Below, piece by piece: positions 1-9,905 of a DNA stretch of 64,000 nucleotides. The notes under the pieces are model-generated. The model worked only from the letters and a program-made list of their open reading frames with translations, was not told where the DNA came from and did not search any database. This DNA comes from CAVXYG01 sp963766005 (GTDB lineage: Bacteria; Actinomycetota; Actinomycetes; S36-B12; GCA-2699445), in assembly GCA_963766005.1 (NCBI GenBank), contig CAVXYG010000008.1, positions 1 to 64,000 on the forward strand. The letters are read 5' to 3'. A program made the translations under genes and the position numbers. Every line of letters begins with the position of its first letter. Position 1 is the first letter of the stretch.

Positions 1-1
1 G

Positions 2-1244
2 TCGGGCGACGGATTCGTGGTGTCCGATCTGCCGGCGTGGATGGGCCGAATCGGCGGGCGCGGCCTGCGGCCCGATCACGTGGTGGGGATCGGGGGCGCG
101 ACCATCACGCTGGCGACGATCACGCCGCGGGATCCGGTCGTCAGACGTTCGATCTGGGGACTGGGTGCGGCATCCAGGCGTTGATCGCCGCCGGACACAG
201 CGCGCGCGTCGTCGCCACCGACAGCAGCCCGCGGGCGCTGGCCATGGCGCGCCTGACCGCCGCACTGTCCGGCGCGGCCTTCGACTGCCGCGCCGGGTCG
301 CTGTTCGACCCGGTCGCGGCGGATGCGTTCGATCTGATCGTCGCCAACCCGCCGTTCGTCATCTCGCCGCACGCGCGCTACGTCTACCGCGAGCGCCTGC
401 GCGCCGACGACCTGAGCCGCACCGTCGTGCAGCAGGCCGCGGAGCACCTGCGGCCGGGCGGCATCGCGGTGCTGTTGGCCAACTGGCTGCACATCGCCGA
501 TGAGTCGTGGCACGACCGACTCGCCGGATGGGCCCCGCCGGCACCCAGATGTGGGTTGCCCAGCGGGAGCAGCTGACAACGTCGGAGTACGTCGATGTCT
601 GGCTGCGCGACGCTGCCGAGCACGGCGGCGCGGACCATGAGCGCCGGTACGCGGAGTGGCTGACGTACTTCGACGATCTGGCAGCCACGGCCGTCGGGTT
701 CGGCTGGATCGTCCTGCGGCGCAGCGCGATCGCCCTGGTTCGTCTCCGAGGACGTCTCCGAGCGCCGGCGGCTGCCCAGCGGGGCCGAGGTGCAGGCCCA
801 GTTGGCAGACTTCAGCGCGCTCCACGATGCCACCGCGGTCGCGGCTGCTCGCCTCGGCCGCAGACCTGGCGGCCCGACCACTGCGCTTGCACCGCATGGT
901 TTCCGACAGGCCAGGCCGGGGCGACTTCGTGGCCAATCGGGCGTGGCGCCCGACGAGACGCTCGATCCGATCGTGGCCGACCTGCTCGCCGCACCGGATC
1001 GCTCGCCGATCGGGTCGAGCGGCTGGCCGCTGGCGACGCCGAATGGGCCGACGAGTTGACGGCTCGCGCACTGGTCGGGGTCCGCCGGTTGATCGGCGCC
1101 GGCATGGTCGCCGGGGTGGGCCGACGGGGTAGCGCCGCGCCGCGCGCCGCTGGACGGACGGGCGACACGGCGCTGCCCGCAGTCCGACGCCTCGCGCTGA
1201 TCGGCTGCAAACGGCTCGCCGAACCACCGCGGTCGACACAATGA
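2..1244 (+). CDS. DUF7059-type class I methyltransferase (5' partial, frameshifted)
   Basis: SAM-dependent methyltransferase of the kind found beside topA in actinobacteria; its substrate is unknown. Three reading frames must be joined. Bases 2-140 give GDGFVVSDLPAWMGRIGG. Bases 145-535 give the SAM-binding core (DLGTGCGIQAL, then VATDSSPRALAMARL) and the NPPF motif in DLIVANPPFVISP, typical of N/O-methyltransferases. Bases 545-1130 give the C-terminal domain (YVDVWLRDAAEHGG, then RYAEWLTYFDDLAA, ending in ELTARALVGVRRLIGAG) with at least three more frame changes. The 5' end lies outside the window. Flanking genes are damaged in the same way, so the frameshifts are more likely consensus errors than real inactivation. 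Confidence 0.7.
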
Positions 1245-1248
1245 CCCG

Positions 1249-2304
1249 ATGAGCCTGGCCGCCGACGAGCCGCGTCGAGCCGGGGACGCGCGCACCGAGC
1301 AGCGGCTGCTGCGCCTATCGACCTGATTTCCGCGGGCTTGTTCGCTGCCATGGCGATTCAGCTGCGGGCTGGTTGGCGGCCTCCCAGGTCGATCTCCTGG
1401 ACGGCGTGTACGCCCTGATCGGGGTGCTGCTCGGGGGGTTGTCGTTACGAGCGGCGGTGCTGGTGGAGCGCGGGCCCACGGTGCGCTATCCGTTCGGCCG
1501 CGAGGCGCTGGCCCCCGTGGTGGTGGGGGTGCAGGGGCTGGTGCTGCTGGGGCTCGCTCGGCTACGCGGTGCTCGATGCCGTCGAAGTCTTCCTCACCGG
1601 CGGCAGCCAGACGGCGTTCGGCTCGGCCCTGGGCTACTCGGTCGCCAGCGGACGATCGGGTCCGTGCTCTGGCGGGTGCTGCGGCGCGGCCGGTCCTCCG
1701 AACTGGGCGGCTGCCGAAGCCGCCGCCTGGCTGGCAGGTGTGCTGCTGTCGGTGGGGATGTTCGTCGGCTTCCTGGCAGCGCTCATCCTGGACGGCACGT
1801 CCGCCGCCGGCATCGTGCCCTTCATCGATCCCGGTATGGTGATCGTCGCGGCGGTGGCGATCGCGCCGACCCCGCTGCGCATGCTCCGGCAGACCGCTCG
1901 CGAGATGTTGGAGGGTGCCCCACCGGCCGAGGTAGCCGACCCGATCAGGTCGGTGGTGGTCGACGACCTCAGCCGGCAGCGTGGCCTGCCGGAACCCACC
2001 GCCCGGATCGGCAAACTGGGCCGCAAGGTCTACGTGGAGGTCGACTACCTGGTCGACGACGACGCCGGCTGGTCGATCGCGGACGCCGACCGTGTGCGCC
2101 GAGTCCTGCTGCGGACGGCTGCGCGAGCCGGGGCGCAGGCTGTGGCTCAAGGTCGAGCTGCATACCGACCCGGAGTGGGACATCGACGAGCCGCGGGGCG
2201 TAGCTGCCGGGCGCTTCACGACTGCAAGGCGCGGCCCGAGCCCGCACCAGCCGATTCCGCCGGCGCAGCCCAAGACGGCGCGACGTCCCATCGGCACGGG
2301 ATAG
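1249..2304 (+). CDS. Cation diffusion facilitator (CDF) family transporter, frameshifted
   Basis: Predicted divalent metal/H+ antiporter of the inner membrane. The ATG at 1249 follows the methyltransferase stop by 4 bases. Recognisable pieces are QVDLLDGVYALIGVLLGGLS (the first TM region; D of the TM2 metal site), YPFGREALAPVVVGVQGLV, YAVLDAVEVFLTGG, FIDPGMVIVAAVAIAPTPLR and a cytoplasmic C-terminal part around GKLGRKVYVEVDYLV. Frame changes near 1325, 1560, 1655 and 2100 interrupt the gene. Family assignment rests on the overall TM pattern and these motifs; metal specificity cannot be read. Confidence 0.6.
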
Positions 2305-2319
2305 GCGGTACTGACCACG

Positions 2320-2515
2320 GTCGGCCCTATACGCGATCTGCCGGAGGGTGCCTACGGAGATTCGCCGACGCCTACCGCGGCCCAGTGGGCCCGATTGGCG
2401 GTGACCGTCGATGCCGGCTACGCGCCGATCTCTGTGGTTTCACCACGCAAGAAGGAGACGGTCACCGACGTGCAACGGGCGTTGCGGACGCCGACGAGTT
2501 GCTCCCGGCGCAGTG
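2320..2515 (+). pseudogene. topA: topA N-terminal fragment (relic of a second topoisomerase I)
   Basis: Translating from 2320 gives VGPIRDLPEGAYGD, then QWARLAVTVDAGYAPI and SVVSPRKKETVTDVQRAL. These line up residue for residue with the Toprim region of the topA gene in this window (VGHIRDLPEGA, QAWARLAVNIEDG, KKKTVA, RALKDADELL; 6404-6597). The nucleotide sequence is clearly diverged at synonymous sites, so this is not an assembly duplicate of the neighbouring topA. Nothing of the gene is visible before or after this stretch. It sits between the CDF stop and the convergent SLC13 permease. Confidence 0.7.
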
Positions 2516-2573
2516 TAGGCCCAACGGGTCACGGAGCTCATGCCAGATCGCGGCCCGGGAGCGGGGGCAGGGG

Positions 2574-4385
2574 TCACCACCGCCAGATCAGCGGGACGAC
2601 GAACACCGCGGCCGAAGAACAGCACCATGAGCGGCAGGCCGAGCTTCCAGTAGTCGCCGAAGCGGTAGCCGCCGGGTCCCATGACCATGAGGTTGGCCGG
2701 CGTGGCGACCGGGGTCATGAACGCGGCGGCGCAGGCCACGCAGATCGACATCAGCACGGTGCGGCCGGAGACGCCGAGCTGTTCGGCCGCCGACAGGCCG
2801 ATCGGGATCATGACCAGAGCGGTGGCGGTGTTGCTGATGAGTTGGCCGAACACCAGCGACAGGACCGCCAGTCCCGCCAGCAGCGCGGTCGGCCCGGCCG
2901 CCGCCGATGCGTCGACGAGAGCCTCGGCGATCATGGCCCCGGCGCCCGGACTCCTGGATGGCGATCGACATCGGGAACATCCCGGCGACCATGAGCACGG
3001 TGCTCCAGGAGACGGTCCGGTAGGCGTCCGGCGCGGAGACCACGCGCGCCAGGATCATGGCGCCGGCGGCGAGCAGGGCGGCGAGGGCGGCGGGGACGAG
3101 TCCGGTCGCGAGCAGCAGCACCATGGCCGCCAGGATCACGATGGCCCGGGAGGAGCCCTCCCGCGCGGGACGGCTCTGCCGGCGCAGCAGGTCGGGTGCG
3201 TTGACCACGAGGACGTCGTGGTCGTGCTCGGCCTCATCCAGGGCGGCCCAGGGCCCTTCGAGCAGCAGCACATCGCCGGTGCGCAGCGCGCGTTCGTCCA
3301 CCCGCGGTCCACCCCGCCGCGTTGCACCGCCAGGACGACCACCGCGCCGTCCGATGACGGTGCCGGAATGGACTGTCGCGGCTCGAGGTAGCGCGAGCGC
3401 GGCGGGATCACCGCCTCGATCACGCCCTCGTCGCGGGTCAGCAGGGCCGAGGAGACCTCCGTGGCGCCGCGGATGCTCTCGACCGCGGCGCCGGTCGCGG
3501 CGGCGAACGCCTCGACCTCGGCCCGTGGTCGCCCAGGACGGTCAGCCGGTCGCCCGGGCGCAGGTGGCCGTCGGCCGAGGGCGGCCCGGAGGACGCCGTC
3601 GAGGACGGTGATGATCCGCAGGCCCGCGCGGCCGGGCGGCGACGTCCTGCGGCGCGTCCGGCCGACGAGCGGTGAGTCGCCGTCCACGCGCAGGTGGAAC
3701 ACCTGATCCAGCGAGTAGTGCTCCACCAGGGTGCGGGCGTGGGTGGACAGGTTCGGGGGCAGCGCCGAACTGGTGCGGTCGGGCAGCAGCCGGGGGCCGA
3801 GCAGGACGATCAACGCGCTGGTGCCGCGAGCACGATCGGCAACCGGATCAGCGCGAATTCCAGCAGTCCGAAGGCGCCGAGCCCGGCGTCGTCGGCCGCC
3901 TGCGAGATGACCACGTTCACCGGCGAGTCCGGTGAGCAGCAGCAGGCCGCCGGCGCTGCCGGCGAAGGCCAGCGGCATCAGCATCCGCGAGGTCGGCACG
4001 CCGAGCCGCATCGCCAGCACCACTGTCATCGGCAGCAGCGCCGCCACGGCCCGTTGAGGCCGATCAGTGGCGGTCAGCACCGCGACGAGCAGCATGGTGA
4101 GCACGAGCACCCGCTTGGCGCTCCGCCGGCGCCGCGCGAAGCGCCTGGCCGGCCCACGCCGTCACGCCGCTGACGTCGAGGCCCTCGCTGACGACGAACA
4201 GCGCGGCGATCATGATGACGGCCGCGTCGCCGAAGCCGCTGAGGAACGTCGGCGAAGTCGATGACCCCGGTGGCGTACAGCGCGAGCGCCGAGCCGATCG
4301 CGACGACTTCGACCGGGAACCGGTTCCACACGAACAGTACGACCGTGATGGCGAGGATCAGCAGGCTGATGGCGGCATCGCTCAT
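2574..4385 (-). CDS. SLC13-family permease with RCK_C (TrkA-C) domain, frameshifted
   Basis: Inner-membrane Na+/anion symporter-like permease of the ArsB/NhaD-SLC13 type. The N-terminus MSDAAISLLILAITVVLFVW starts at the ATG at 4385, which overlaps the preceding YfcC gene by ATGA, so the two are translationally coupled. A middle cytoplasmic TrkA-C-like part is seen around RAEVEAFAAATGAAVES and GDVLLLEGPWAALDEAEHD. The C-terminal half carries the hallmark SNTATALVMIPI and ACAAAFMTPVATPANLMVMG (SLC13/DASS repeats). Frame changes occur near 4240, 4070, 3900, 3600, 3540, 3300, 2945 and 2605. In the corrected last frame the gene ends at the TGA at 2574. Substrate unknown. Confidence 0.65.
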
Positions 4386-5950
4386 GGGCTCACTCCAGGC
4401 TCGGCCGCGATGGCGACGATCGTCGCCGAGACCACGAACAGCCCAGGATGAGCGGCCAGACGAACCGCAGGTACCGGTCGTAGCCGACCTTGGCGATCGC
4501 GAGGCCCGCCGACCACGACCACGCTGGTCGGCGAGAACAGCAGGGTCAGGCCGTGGCCGGTGATCCACGCGGTGATGGTGGTGGCCCGGCTCACCTCGGC
4601 GAAGTCGGCCAGCGGCGCCAGCAGCGGCATGGCGAGGGCGGCATGGCCGGAACTGGACGGGATCAGGAAGGCCAGCGGGATGTTCACCATCACCGTGACC
4701 AGGGCGAAGCTGCGGCCGAGGCGCCCGAGATCAGGTTCTCCATCGCGTTCAGGATCGTGTCGAGGGTCTCGGTGTTGGTCATCATCACCGACACGCCGCC
4801 GGCCAGCAGCACCACCATGGCGGGGCCGAGCATGTCTGCCGCGCCTGCCGCGATGAGTCGTACGATCTCCTTCTCGTGCAGTTTCGCCACGATGCCGACC
4901 AGCACCGAGGCGATTCGGAACAGCATGGACAGCTGCGGGAACCACCGGCCAAGGTCGAACCACAGCGGCTCCCCGGCGATCGGGGCCTCGTGATCGAGGT
5001 AGTAGTTCGCCTCGCCGGTCGACCGACTCCAGCAGGCTCGTCCACGGGATGACCGAGAAGATCATCAGGCCGAACGCCAGGCCGGTGATCACGAGCACGA
5101 TCTTCTGCGTGCGGCTCAGTGCGGCCATCCGGGCTGCTCGCTGGTGGCCGCTTCGCTTGGCTCGTCCCAGCCGACCAGTGAGGCCTGCGGGTCGGCGCGC
5201 ACCTTCGCGGCGTAGCGCAGCACCCACGCCACGGCCATTGCGGTCACGACCACCCACAGCAGCAGTCGCAGCGCGATCCCGTCGCCGATGCCGACGTCGG
5301 CCTCGCCGGCGGCCACTCCGATCGAGAACGGATTGACGGTGGCGGCCATCACGCCGACCATCGCGCCGAGGATGATCATCGCTGCCGTGGTCAGGCGGTC
5401 GTAGCCCAGCGCAGCCATCAGCGGGATGAACAGCGCGTAGAAGCCGAGGGTCTCCACGGAGAACCCCATCGTGGAGCCGAACAGCGAGAACAGCACCATC
5501 ACGGCGGTAATGAGCAGCCAGCCCCTGGTCCGCAGCCGGTGGGCCAGTGAGGCCACCGCCACCTCCAACGCCCGGGTGTGGAAGCTCACGGAGATGAACG
5601 CGCCGATCGACATGATGAAGACGATGACCCCGATCTGGCCGAACATCGTGCCCAGGGTCTCGGTGTCGACGAAGCCGGAATCCGGGTTCAGCAGGCCGTA
5701 GATGCCGTTGATCGGGGCCAGCACCAGTTGCTGGACCTTCTCGCCGAAGGACAGCGGCGAGTCGATCTGCTCGAAGGTCCCGGGATCGGCGACCCGTCGC
5801 TGATCGACCTGGTAGTCGCCGGCGGGGATGAACAGGGCCGCGACCCACACCAGGAGGGTGACGATCGCCAGCGTCGTGACGGCGCTGGGGAAGGCGAACG
5901 AACGGCGCCGCTTGGCCGGTGGGCCGACCGTCTCCTCGGTGTCTCGTCAT
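4382..5950 (-). CDS. YfcC-family (basic amino acid/dicarboxylate-type) permease, frameshifted
   Basis: Polytopic inner-membrane carrier of the YfcC/ArcD-like group. The ATG at 5950 is preceded by GGAGG five bases upstream. After an early frame change the protein reads KRRRSFAFPSAVTTLAI and VWVAALFIPAGDYQVD, then FSLFGSTMGFSVETLGFYAL and ATVNPFSIGVAAGEADVGIG, both typical of the family. A stop/frame change near 5115 separates the half that restarts at ALSRTQKIVLVITGLAFGLM. Further breaks lie near 5025, 4720 and 4500. The 3' end overlaps the SLC13 permease start, so the two form one transcription unit. Confidence 0.65.
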   Translation of the reverse strand: MTRHRGDGRPTGQAAPFVRLPQRRHDAGDRHPPGVGRGPVHPRRRLPGRSATGRRSRDLRADRLAAVLRREGPATGAGPDQRHLRPAEPGFRLRRHRDPGHDVRPDRGHRLHHVDRRVHLRELPHPGVGGGGGLTGPPAADQGLAAHYRRDGAVLAVRLHDGVLRGDPRLLRAVHPADGCAGLRPPDHGSDDHPRRDGRRDGRHRQSVLDRSGRRRGRRRHRRRDRAATAAVGGRDRNGRGVGAALRREGARRPAGLTGRLGRAKRSGHQRAARMAALSRTQKIVLVITGLAFGLMIFSVIPWTSLLESVDRRGELLPRSRGPDRRGAAVVRPWPVVPAAVHAVPNRLGAGRHRGETAREGDRTTHRGRRGRHARPRHGGAAGRRRVGDDDQHRDPRHDPERDGEPDLGRLGRSFALVTVMVNIPLAFLIPSSSGHAALAMPLLAPLADFAEVSRATTITAWITGHGLTLLFSPTSVVVVGGPRDRQGRLRPVPAVRLAAHPGLFVVSATIVAIAAEPGVSP

Positions 5951-6295
5951 CGCGACCTCCTGCGTGACGATGCGATACATGAGCGACCCCAGACCCACCC
6001 ACGGCCGGACTCGCCGAGCGTTCACCTGGGCGGCCCCGGGCGGCACCTGCGACGCTCGGGTGCGTGCCACCGGGGCGGCCGCGTCGAATCGGGATGGATC
6101 CGTCCGGGGGTCCGTGCACCGCCCGGGTCGAGGCCGGAGCCTGGGCCAGCCCCCGACGCGGACCGGCCGACACCGCCGAACCGGTCATCGTTCACACTCG
6201 GGGTTGACGCAACCGCCGCGCGTGCCGTATCGTCGCCGTTTGCATGCACCTCCCCGCCGTCGGTCGGGGCAGTTCGTTCGGAAGGATGTGATGGG

Positions 6296-9201
6296 GTGCC
6301 CAGTACGGCAGCCTCGCAGCAGCATTTGGTGATCGTGGAGTCGCCGGCGAAGGCGAAGACGATCGCGAAGTACCTGGGCCCGGGGTACGAGGTGATGGCC
6401 TCGGTCGGCCATATCCGTGACCTGCCCGAGGGCGCGGCGGAGGTCCCGGAGGCCTACCGCGGGCAGGCCTGGGCGCGGCTGGCGGTCAACATCGAGGACG
6501 GGCTTCGCGCCGCTCTACGTGGTGCTCGCCGCAAGAAGAAGAAGACGGTCGCGCGAGTCTGAAGCGGGCGCTGAAGGACGCCGACGAGCTGCTGCTGGCC
6601 ACCGATGAGGACCGCGAGGGCGAGGCCATCGCCTGGCACCTGCTGGAGGTGCTGCAAGCCGAAGGTGCCGGTGCGGCGGATGGTGTTCCACGAGATCACC
6701 AAGGAGGCGATCGCGGCGTCGCTGGCGCAACACCCGCGACCTGGACCTCGACCTGGTCGATGCCCAGGAGACGCGGCGCATCGTGGACCGACTCGTCGGC
6801 TACGAGGTCTCGCCGGTGCTGTGGCGCAAGATCAAGCTCGGGCTGTCGGCCGGCCGGGTGCAGTCGGTGGCCGTGCGGCTGGTCGTGGAGCGGGAGCGGG
6901 AGCGGATCGCGTTCACCGCCGCGGAGTACTGCGATGTCCGCGGGCGCTTCGCCCCGGACGGCTTCAAGGGCCAGTTGGTGGGCCTGGACGGCCGCCGGGT
7001 CGCCACGGGCAAGGACTTCGACGACCAGCGGGCGGCTGCGCCGGCGATGCCGTCGCGCTGACCCTGCCGCAGGCGGAGCAGCTGGCTTCCGACCTGCGCC
7101 CGCCCGGTTCGTCGTCGACGAGGTCAAGCAGCAGCCCGGCACGCGCAAGCCGGGGGCGCCGTTCATCACCTCCACGCTGCAGCAGGAGGCGGGGCGCCGG
7201 CTGCGGTGGGGCTCGGAGCGCACGATGAGGGTGGCGCAGGGGCTGTACGAGGGCGGCTACATCACCTACATGCGTACCGACTCGGTGCAGTTGAGCCAGC
7301 AGGCCATCACGGCGGCGCGGACCCAGGCCGAGCAGCTGTACGGCGCCGACTACGTGCATCCGCAGGTGCGCGCCTACAAGGGCAAGAGCGCCAACGCCCA
7401 GGAGGCCCACGAGGCGATCCGGCCGGCGGGGGAGGTGTTCCGCACGCCCGGGCAGCTCACCGGCGAGCTCGTCGGGGACGACTGGGTGCTGTACGACATG
7501 ATCTGGAAGCGGACGGTCGCCTCGCAGATGGCCGATGCCAGGATCAGCACGACCACGCTGCTGTTCTCCGCCCCGGACGGCCAGCAGCGCACGGCCAGGT
7601 TCAGCGCATCCGGGACCGTCACGCTGTTCAAGGGCTTCCGCGCCGCCTACGACGGAGACGGTGGTCGAGGACCGCAACGCGCGAGGACTCCGTCACGAAC
7701 GTCGCGCTGCCGAACCTGGCCGAGGGTGACGTCGGTCACCGCCGAGGAGCTGCAGGCGGTCGACGCACGAGACGAAGCCGCCGGCCCGCTACACCGAGGC
7801 GTCGCTGGTGCAGGCGCTGGAGGAGCGCGGCATCGGGCGGCCGTCCACGTACGCCTCCATCATCAAGACCATCCTCAGCCGCAACTACGTGTGGAAGAAG
7901 GGCTCGGCGCTGGTGCCGTCGTTCCTGGCTTCGCCGTGACGCGGCTGCTGGAGGAGCACTTCGCCTCGCTGGTGGACTACGACTTCACCCGGGAGATGGA
8001 GGAGGTGCTCGACGCGATCTCCCGCGGCGACGACGGCGCGGCTGGATGCGCTGACGAAGTTCTATCGCGGCGATGCCGGCCTGGACTTCGAGGGCCTGCA
8101 GCCGCTGCTGGACCGGCTCGGCGAGATCGACGCCCGCGCGGTGTGCACGATGCCGATCAACGGCACCGACATCGTGCTGCGGGTCGGCAAGTACGGCGAC
8201 TACCTGGAGCGGCCCTCGGACGGCAAGCGCGCCAACCTGCGCGAGGACGTCGCCGCCGGACGAGCTGACGGCCGACTTCGCGGCCGAGGCGATCGAGCGC
8301 GGCAACTACGAGGTGCAGCTGGGCGAGCACCCCGACACCGGGCTGCCGGTCGTCGCCAGGGAGGGCCGGTACGGGCCCTACGTCGATGGAGGTCGCCGCC
8401 CGAGCCGGAGGAACCGGAGAGCCGGCGAGCGCCGGAGGGCGGTGAGGCCAAGCGCAAGCCGGCGAAGAAGGCGGCCGGGCCCAAGCCGCGCACCGCCTCG
8501 CTGCTGCGGAGCATGGCGCTGGAGACCGTCACCCTCGACGACGCGGTCCGGCTGCTGAGCCTGCCCCGCGTCGTGGGGACCGACCCGGAGACCGGCGAGG
8601 AGATCACCGCGCAGAACGGCCGGTACGGCCCGTACCTCAAGCGCGGCACCGACTCGCGCTCGCTGGCCGAGCGAGGAGCAGCTGTTCACGGTCACGCTGG
8701 AGCAGGCGCTGGAGATCTTCTGCCCAGCCCAAGCGGGGCCGCGGAGCGGCAGCAGCCGCGCCGGGCCGGTCGCTCGGCGACGACCCCGCCACGGGCAAGC
8801 CGGTGGTGGTGAAGAGCGGCCGCTACGGGCCCTACGTCACCGACGGGGAGACCAACGCCACGCTGCGCACCGGCGACGACGCCGGACTCGGTCACGCTGG
8901 AACGGGCCGCCGAACTGCTGGCCGAGAAGCGCGCCAAGGGGCCGGCGGCCCGAAGACGCACCGCGAAGAAGACGGCGGCGAAGAAGGCCACGGCGAAGAA
9001 GGCCACGGCGAAGAAGAGCCGACGGCGAAGAAGACCACGGCGAAGAAGACCACGGCGAAGAAGACGACGGCGAAGAAGACCACGGCGAAGAAGACCACGG
9101 CGAAGAAGAGCGCGGCGAAGACGACGGCGACTGCCGAGACGGCCCCGCCCGCAGCGACAACGGCGGCCACGCCGGAGCCGGTCTCTGCGCCCTGGAACTG
9201 A
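6296..9201 (+). CDS. topA: DNA topoisomerase I (type IA), frameshifted in this assembly
   Basis: Relaxes negatively supercoiled DNA; essential. The GTG start at 6296 follows GAAGGA and gives HLVIVESPAKAKTIAKYLGP (Toprim glutamate motif). The acidic motif ATDEDREGEAIAWHLLE lies near 6600. The catalytic tyrosine is in GGYITYMRTDSVQLSQ near 7260. C-terminal repeats (NGRYGPYLKRG, SGRYGPYVTDG) and a Lys/Ala/Thr tail close the protein, as in mycobacterial TopA. About a dozen frame changes interrupt 6500-8950. Most can be repaired by removing one base (for example in GACGGGC, CTGCAAG and GCGCAAC), which points to insertion errors in the consensus, not a pseudogene. The neighbours tmk and holB are intact. 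Confidence 0.85.
8960..9120 (+). repeat. 15-bp tandem repeats encoding the TopA AKKTT tail
   Basis: About ten near-identical units of GCGAAGAAGACCACG encode a KKTTA-type pentapeptide array in the TopA C-terminal tail. Such basic tails in actinobacterial TopA contact DNA. The array is prone to slippage and misassembly. Confidence 0.8.
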
Positions 9202-9263
9202 TCGGCGCACGAGGGAGAGCCGCCGGGCGCCTGCCCGCAGCCGCACGCGCCGCAGGTGCCGCG

Positions 9264-9269
9264 TAGGCT
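9264..9269 (+). promoter_or_regulatory. -10 box (TAGGCT) of tmk, leaderless
   Basis: TAGGCT lies six bases upstream of the tmk GTG, so transcription would begin at or next to the start codon. No Shine-Dalgarno sequence is present. Many genes in this window share this geometry. Confidence 0.6.
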
Positions 9270-9275
9270 CGTCCG

Positions 9276-9905
9276 GTGACCACGCGTGGCTTCTTCCTGG
9301 CGCTCGAGGGCGGTGAGGGCTCCGGCAAGTCCAGCGTTGCGCGGGTGCTGGCAGCCGTCCTCACCGACGCCGGCCGCGAGACGGTCCTCACCCGCGAGCC
9401 AGGCGGTACCCCGGTGGCCGAGGCAATTCGTGAGCTCCTGCTGTCGGACCGCCTGTCCGACGGCGATCCGTGGTGCGAGGCGCTGTTGTTCGCAGCGGCG
9501 CGCGCAGAGCATGTAGCCGGGGTCGTCAAGCCCGCACTGGAGCGGGGTGCGGTGGTGATCTGCGATCGGTTCGTGGATTCCTCGGTCGCCTACCAGGGGG
9601 TCGGTCGGGGCCTCGGTGAGCAGGCCGTGCGGGCGGCGAACGCGCCTGCGGTGGCTGGCGCCCAGCCCGACCTGACCGTCGTGCTCGACATCGATCCCGT
9701 CGCAGGTCTGGCTCGAGCTGTCGGCCGCAACCGCATGGAGGCCCGCAGTGTGGAGTTCCACCGGACGGTGCGCGCGGCGTTTCTCGGATTCGCGGCGGCC
9801 GCGCCCGACCGGTATGTCGTGCTCGATGCCGCGCAGCCGGCGGCGAGGGTCGCGGCCGCGGCGGAAGCTGCAGTCATGGAACGCATCGCGGGGGCGACGG
9901 AATGA
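9276..9905 (+). CDS. tmk: Thymidylate kinase
   Basis: Phosphorylates dTMP to dTDP in dTTP synthesis; cytosolic, 209 aa, normal length. The P-loop is EGGEGSGKSS at residues 10-19, followed by LTREPGGTPVAE and the DRF motif in ICDRFVDSSVAYQG. The C-terminal LID region is AVGRNRMEARS. The GTG at 9276 is set by a -10 box six bases upstream. The stop overlaps the holB start (ATGA), so tmk and holB are translationally coupled. The reading frame is clean, unlike everything upstream. Confidence 0.95.
   Translation: MTTRGFFLALEGGEGSGKSSVARVLAAVLTDAGRETVLTREPGGTPVAEAIRELLLSDRLSDGDPWCEALLFAAARAEHVAGVVKPALERGAVVICDRFVDSSVAYQGVGRGLGEQAVRAANAPAVAGAQPDLTVVLDIDPVAGLARAVGRNRMEARSVEFHRTVRAAFLGFAAAAPDRYVVLDAAQPAARVAAAAEAAVMERIAGATE

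Noticed and set aside
8960..9120. Tandem repeats as a CRISPR or satellite array
   Set aside because: They are in frame with topA and encode its basic tail; no spacers, no cas genes.
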